Shown: positions 4,471 through 7,430 of the stretch, in pieces
Position numbering within the stretch: the first letter of the stretch is position 1
Layout: each line of letters opens with the position of its first letter
Source of the DNA: Bacteroidales bacterium UBA7574
GTDB taxonomy: Bacteria > Bacteroidota > Bacteroidia > Bacteroidales > Paludibacteraceae
DNA: 7,430 nt
Assembly (NCBI GenBank): GCA_002479035.1
Contig: DLLA01000003.1
Span: 1 to 7,430, forward strand
Reading direction: 5' to 3'
Notes under the pieces: model-generated
Databases searched by the model: none
Told to the model about the DNA's origin: nothing
The model's input: the letters and a program-made list of their open reading frames with translations, nothing else
Translations under genes and position numbers: made by a program

Positions 4471-7430
4471 ATGCGAAGAATTTTACTTAGTGCCTTCACC
4501 GTGTTGCTGTCTATATCGATGTTCGGCATAGGCAGGGGTGACGGCAGTACCAAAGCCAATGCAATTGACTTTGATTGGGCTAACGGAAACACACACGAGG
4601 CGAGCGCCTATCCGCGTTGGTATCGTGTGGATTTGACCCCTCTGTATGAGGAGGAGAATCCGATGTTGGCCTTGTATCTGACGAACTTGGAGGCTCAGGA
4701 TGCCAATGTGCATTTGGAGGCTTCCTTGATGGGAGAAACGGAGAGCCGCAGTTATGTGATTTCCGGAAAACAGAACAAGTTGTGGTCTGTGGCAGCGTCC
4801 ATGCTGGTGAAGACCAAGCAGACGGAGGTATTCCTGACGCTCAAGTCGGACAGGAAAGTGGCATTGTCTGCGAAGGTGTATGCCGGTGGCGATGTGGACG
4901 AGAGTTGCAAAGACGCCGTGGATTTCGATTGGACGGCAGGTCATGCACAAGCCGCAGGCGAGCAATGGTACAAGGTGGACCTGACAGCCGCCAAGGCATC
5001 AGGCAAGCAGATTGAGGTACGCGTGAAGAACACGAGTGCCAAGAGTGCGACAGTGCTTGGGGCATTGAGTATGGACTGCCCGAGTACGGGAACCACAGAC
5101 TACACGATGACGCTGGCAGCAGGCGAGACCCGCACCAAGACCTTGGCGCGTACGACCTTGAATATGCTAGCGCAGGAAGAGGTGTATGTGAAGGTGACGA
5201 CTACGCAGTCATTGCAGATTAGTGCCGTGTTGGTGGACGTACCAGCTACGCCGGTGATTGACAACTGCGCAGAGGCACAAGAGATGTCGATGGACAAGGA
5301 GTACACCATTGCGGCAGGCACCTATCTATATAAGGTGAAGACCTCTGCATTGCGTGGCGTACGCCAACAGCCCGAACTGACGCTGACGAACAACGGCAGC
5401 AAGACAGCACAAATCAAGGGTGAAGTAGCCTTTGAGTGCCCGACGACCACGGTGATGGAGAAGAATATCCGACTGGGTGCCGGCGCAACGACCGTGAAGG
5501 AGATTCAGAAGAACCTGATTGACGCCATTGACGAGAATGTGGAGTATGTGTATGTGCGCCTGACGACCAGCGAGTCGCTGACCTTCTCGGGACGCCTGAA
5601 AGGTGTGCATGAGGGCGATGCCTGCAAGACGGCTACCGCTTTCGACTGGGAGAAAGGCAACTTGCAGATGGGCAATACCACCACATGGTATGCAGTGGAC
5701 ATCACGGCTGCCAAGGCGGACAAGAAGAATATCACTGCACGTCTGCTGAACAAGGGTGGCAAGGCTGCCGTTGTGACAGCACAGGTGGCCTTTGAGTGCC
5801 CCTATATGGACGTACAGACGATTACACGCAGCGTGGCTGCGGGCGAACTGCGTGAGAAAGTGATTGACTACGCGATGTTCGGCATGCTGGCGACGAACAC
5901 CATTTATGTAGGGCTGACCACCACCGAGCAGGTGATGCTGACGGCAGAGTTGAGCGACGCTCCCGTGAAGGAGCCGGACGATGCTTGTTTGCAGGCAGTG
6001 CTCTTTGACTGGACCTACGGACACAAGCAGAATGCGAATGATGTGGTATGGTACAAGGTGGCTACTCGTGACCTCACGGGTACGACGATGCTGCCGACCG
6101 TTGTGATTCGCAATATGGGCAGCAAGGCAGCGAAGATTGAGGGTGAGATGAGTATGGAGTGCCCCGACAATGTTGCCAATACCCAACGTACCTTGTCGAT
6201 TGCCGCAGGCGGCACCTACGAGAAGACGATTGCCCGCGACCTGCTCAACGGCATTGATACAACTACGATTGACACCTTGTATTTCCGCATCGTTTCCACG
6301 GAGGCTATTGCCTTTGAGGTGAAGATGACACAGGAGGACGAGGGCGCAACCTGCCGTTCGGCAGTGCTGTTCAACTGGGTGAGCGGCAATGAGCATGAGG
6401 CCAACGCTACTATGTGGTATATGGTGGACGTGAAGGCTGCCAAGGCTGCGAAGAAAGATATCAAACTGACGGTAGTGAACAAGGCGAGCGTTGCCAATAC
6501 CGTTACGGCAGGTGTGGCATTGGATTGCCCTTGTGATGCCCCGCAAGTACAGAAGGCTACGTTCAAAGCAGGAGAGACGAAAGTGAAGACCTTGCCGTTC
6601 TCGCTGCTGGAGACCGTGGGCGACACCGTGTATGTACGTCTGCACGCTACGGGCGCATTGCACGTGGAGGCAGCGCTGGCGGACCCCGAACCATTTGAAG
6701 AGATAGCATGCCCAGAGAACCCCGTGGTCTTTGAGTGGGGCAAGACCTACAACCAAACAGAGGATACGGTATGGTACTCTTTGAGTAAGACCGTGTTGGA
6801 TAGTCTGAACAAGACGTATATGACGCCGCGTCTGCACCTGACAAATGGTGCGAAGGCACAGATGATAACCGCCAATGTGGCATACCACTGCCCGATTACC
6901 TCGGCGATGATGTCGAAGTCGGTGAGCGTGAAGACAGGACAGGAGTTGTACAAACTGATTGAGCGTGCTACCGCCGAGCAGATGATTGCCGGCAAGGACA
7001 TGATATTGGTTCAACTGATTGGTCAGGAGCCGTTCTCGTTCTCGGCAGAGTTGGTGGACCCGAATACGGGTGACGACTGCGTACATGCTGTGCAAGTGGC
7101 ATACGACAGCACTTACGTGCAAGAGGCCGGTACGACGATGTGGTACAAGTTGGACTTGAATGCCACCCGTGCATTGGATAAGATGATTACGTTTGCGATG
7201 CAGAATATTGACGGCAAGCGTGGTGCAGTGACGGTGGGTGCATATATGAGTTGCGACTCGGCTGCATTGTACACTCGCGGGGCTACGATTAATGCGAATG
7301 CTACTATCAGCCGCGACTTCGCGAGCGATGTATTCAGCGGTCTGGCAGGTGACTATCTGTACTTGGAGATTACGGCTGCGCAGCAGTTGAAACTCATGAC
7401 CAAACTGAATGACCATGCTCCTATCACACC
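4471..7430 (+). CDS. Large secreted repeat protein of at least eight ~120-residue Cys/Trp modules; 3' end outside the window
   Basis: The frame runs open from ATG 4471 to the last base, 986 complete codons with no stop, so the C-terminus is unseen. The signal peptide starts M-R-R, has a hydrophobic core at about residues 4-20, and no lipobox. From about residue 28 the protein is a tandem array of eight modules of 119-123 residues. Each module has 'C-x-x-A-V-x-F-[DN]-W', then 'W-Y-x-V-D', 'N-x-(G/S)-x-K-A', '(D/E)-C-P', a 'AGE' turn, and '(L/Y)YV(R/K)L'. The regular hydrophobic alternation suggests all-beta sandwich domains like beads on a string. I do not recognise the family. GTG at 4468 is an in-frame alternative start. 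GGAG at 4465-4468 is only 2 nt from the ATG, too close for a normal Shine-Dalgarno. The start lies 76 bp after the preceding gene, so co-transcription is possible. Confidence 0.93.
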   Translation, partial: MRRILLSAFTVLLSISMFGIGRGDGSTKANAIDFDWANGNTHEASAYPRWYRVDLTPLYEEENPMLALYLTNLEAQDANVHLEASLMGETESRSYVISGKQNKLWSVAASMLVKTKQTEVFLTLKSDRKVALSAKVYAGGDVDESCKDAVDFDWTAGHAQAAGEQWYKVDLTAAKASGKQIEVRVKNTSAKSATVLGALSMDCPSTGTTDYTMTLAAGETRTKTLARTTLNMLAQEEVYVKVTTTQSLQISAVLVDVPATPVIDNCAEAQEMSMDKEYTIAAGTYLYKVKTSALRGVRQQPELTLTNNGSKTAQIKGEVAFECPTTTVMEKNIRLGAGATTVKEIQKNLIDAIDENVEYVYVRLTTSESLTFSGRLKGVHEGDACKTATAFDWEKGNLQMGNTTTWYAVDITAAKADKKNITARLLNKGGKAAVVTAQVAFECPYMDVQTITRSVAAGELREKVIDYAMFGMLATNTIYVGLTTTEQVMLTAELSDAPVKEPDDACLQAVLFDWTYGHKQNANDVVWYKVATRDLTGTTMLPTVVIRNMGSKAAKIEGEMSMECPDNVANTQRTLSIAAGGTYEKTIARDLLNGIDTTTIDTLYFRIVSTEAIAFEVKMTQEDEGATCRSAVLFNWVSGNEHEANATMWYMVDVKAAKAAKKDIKLTVVNKASVANTVTAGVALDCPCDAPQVQKATFKAGETKVKTLPFSLLETVGDTVYVRLHATGALHVEAALADPEPFEEIACPENPVVFEWGKTYNQTEDTVWYSLSKTVLDSLNKTYMTPRLHLTNGAKAQMITANVAYHCPITSAMMSKSVSVKTGQELYKLIERATAEQMIAGKDMILVQLIGQEPFSFSAELVDPNTGDDCVHAVQVAYDSTYVQEAGTTMWYKLDLNATRALDKMITFAMQNIDGKRGAVTVGAYMSCDSAALYTRGATINANATISRDFASDVFSGLAGDYLYLEITAAQQLKLMTKLNDHAPIT
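4552..7430 (+). repeat. Eight tandem ~120-residue protein modules, counted from the leading Cys of each unit
   Basis: Unit starts (nucleotide; residue) are R1 4552 (about 28), R2 4906 (C146), R3 5266 (C266), R4 5623 (C385), R5 5986 (C506), R6 6352 (C628), R7 6709 (C747) and R8 7078 (C870). The second Cys falls at residues 203, 323, 443, 564, 686, 807 and 928 in R2-R8, always 57-60 residues after the first. The WY (or LY) pair follows in every unit: W50, W166, LY in R3, W406, W527, W649, W768 and W891. Units are diverged at DNA level, with only short shared stretches such as GCTGCCAAGGC in R4 and R6, so the array is old rather than freshly expanded. R8 is nearly complete at the window edge. 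Confidence 0.88.

Noticed and set aside
5326..7416. Very long open frame on the - strand (696 codons) opposite the third gene
   Set aside because: Its product is rich in His, Arg, Leu, Cys and Gln with no signal peptide or domain logic. The + strand frame through the same region has eight regular repeats and a signal peptide. The open antisense frame follows from codon choice in the repeats, such as the near absence of TTA, CTA and TCA codons.

Overview
The window looks like a piece of a Bacteroidota chromosome, most likely order Bacteroidales. This rests on protein style and not on a marker gene. The secreted proteins carry Ig-like (BIG_2-type) repeats, repeats of the 'TxCQG ... CD/CT ... 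LxV' kind, and C-terminal tails with a YNLxGQ motif next to an (E)NGRxxx or DGRVYV strand. The start sites have no properly spaced Shine-Dalgarno sequence, and the spacers are AT-rich and repetitive. No RNA gene, transposase, CRISPR array or housekeeping gene is visible, and all genes read on the + strand. Genus cannot be fixed from this sequence.

Layout: 1-40 is a short stretch with no recognised feature. 41-2452 encodes an 803-residue secreted protein with one N-terminal Cys/Trp module, six Ig-like units in strict A-B-A-B-A-B order, and a short tail. 2453-2726 is a non-coding spacer with two different repeat systems: a perfect 36-bp tandem duplication (2452-2523) and a nine-unit array with an 11-bp period (2541-2639). 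2727-4394 encodes a 555-residue secreted protein with two copies of the Cys/Trp module, two ~108-residue CQG/CD repeats, and a tail. 4395-4470 is a 76-bp AT-rich spacer. 4471 to the window end is a third secreted protein, open at its 3' end (at least 986 codons), built almost entirely of eight ~120-residue copies of the same module.

The main result is the shared module, which I cannot match to a named family. It has a Cys a few residues before an 'AVxFDW'-like start, a 'WY' about 10-13 residues after that Trp, a second Cys (often 'ECP') about 52-67 residues after the first, and a '(D)xLL ... lYvrl' segment about 25 residues further on. Copy number is one, two and at least eight in the three neighbouring genes. 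This suggests a family of modular, exported, probably surface-located proteins that arose by duplication. Their actual role (adhesion, matrix, fibre, glycan or host binding) is not shown by the sequence. All three genes share orientation and may be co-transcribed, but no promoter or terminator could be supported.
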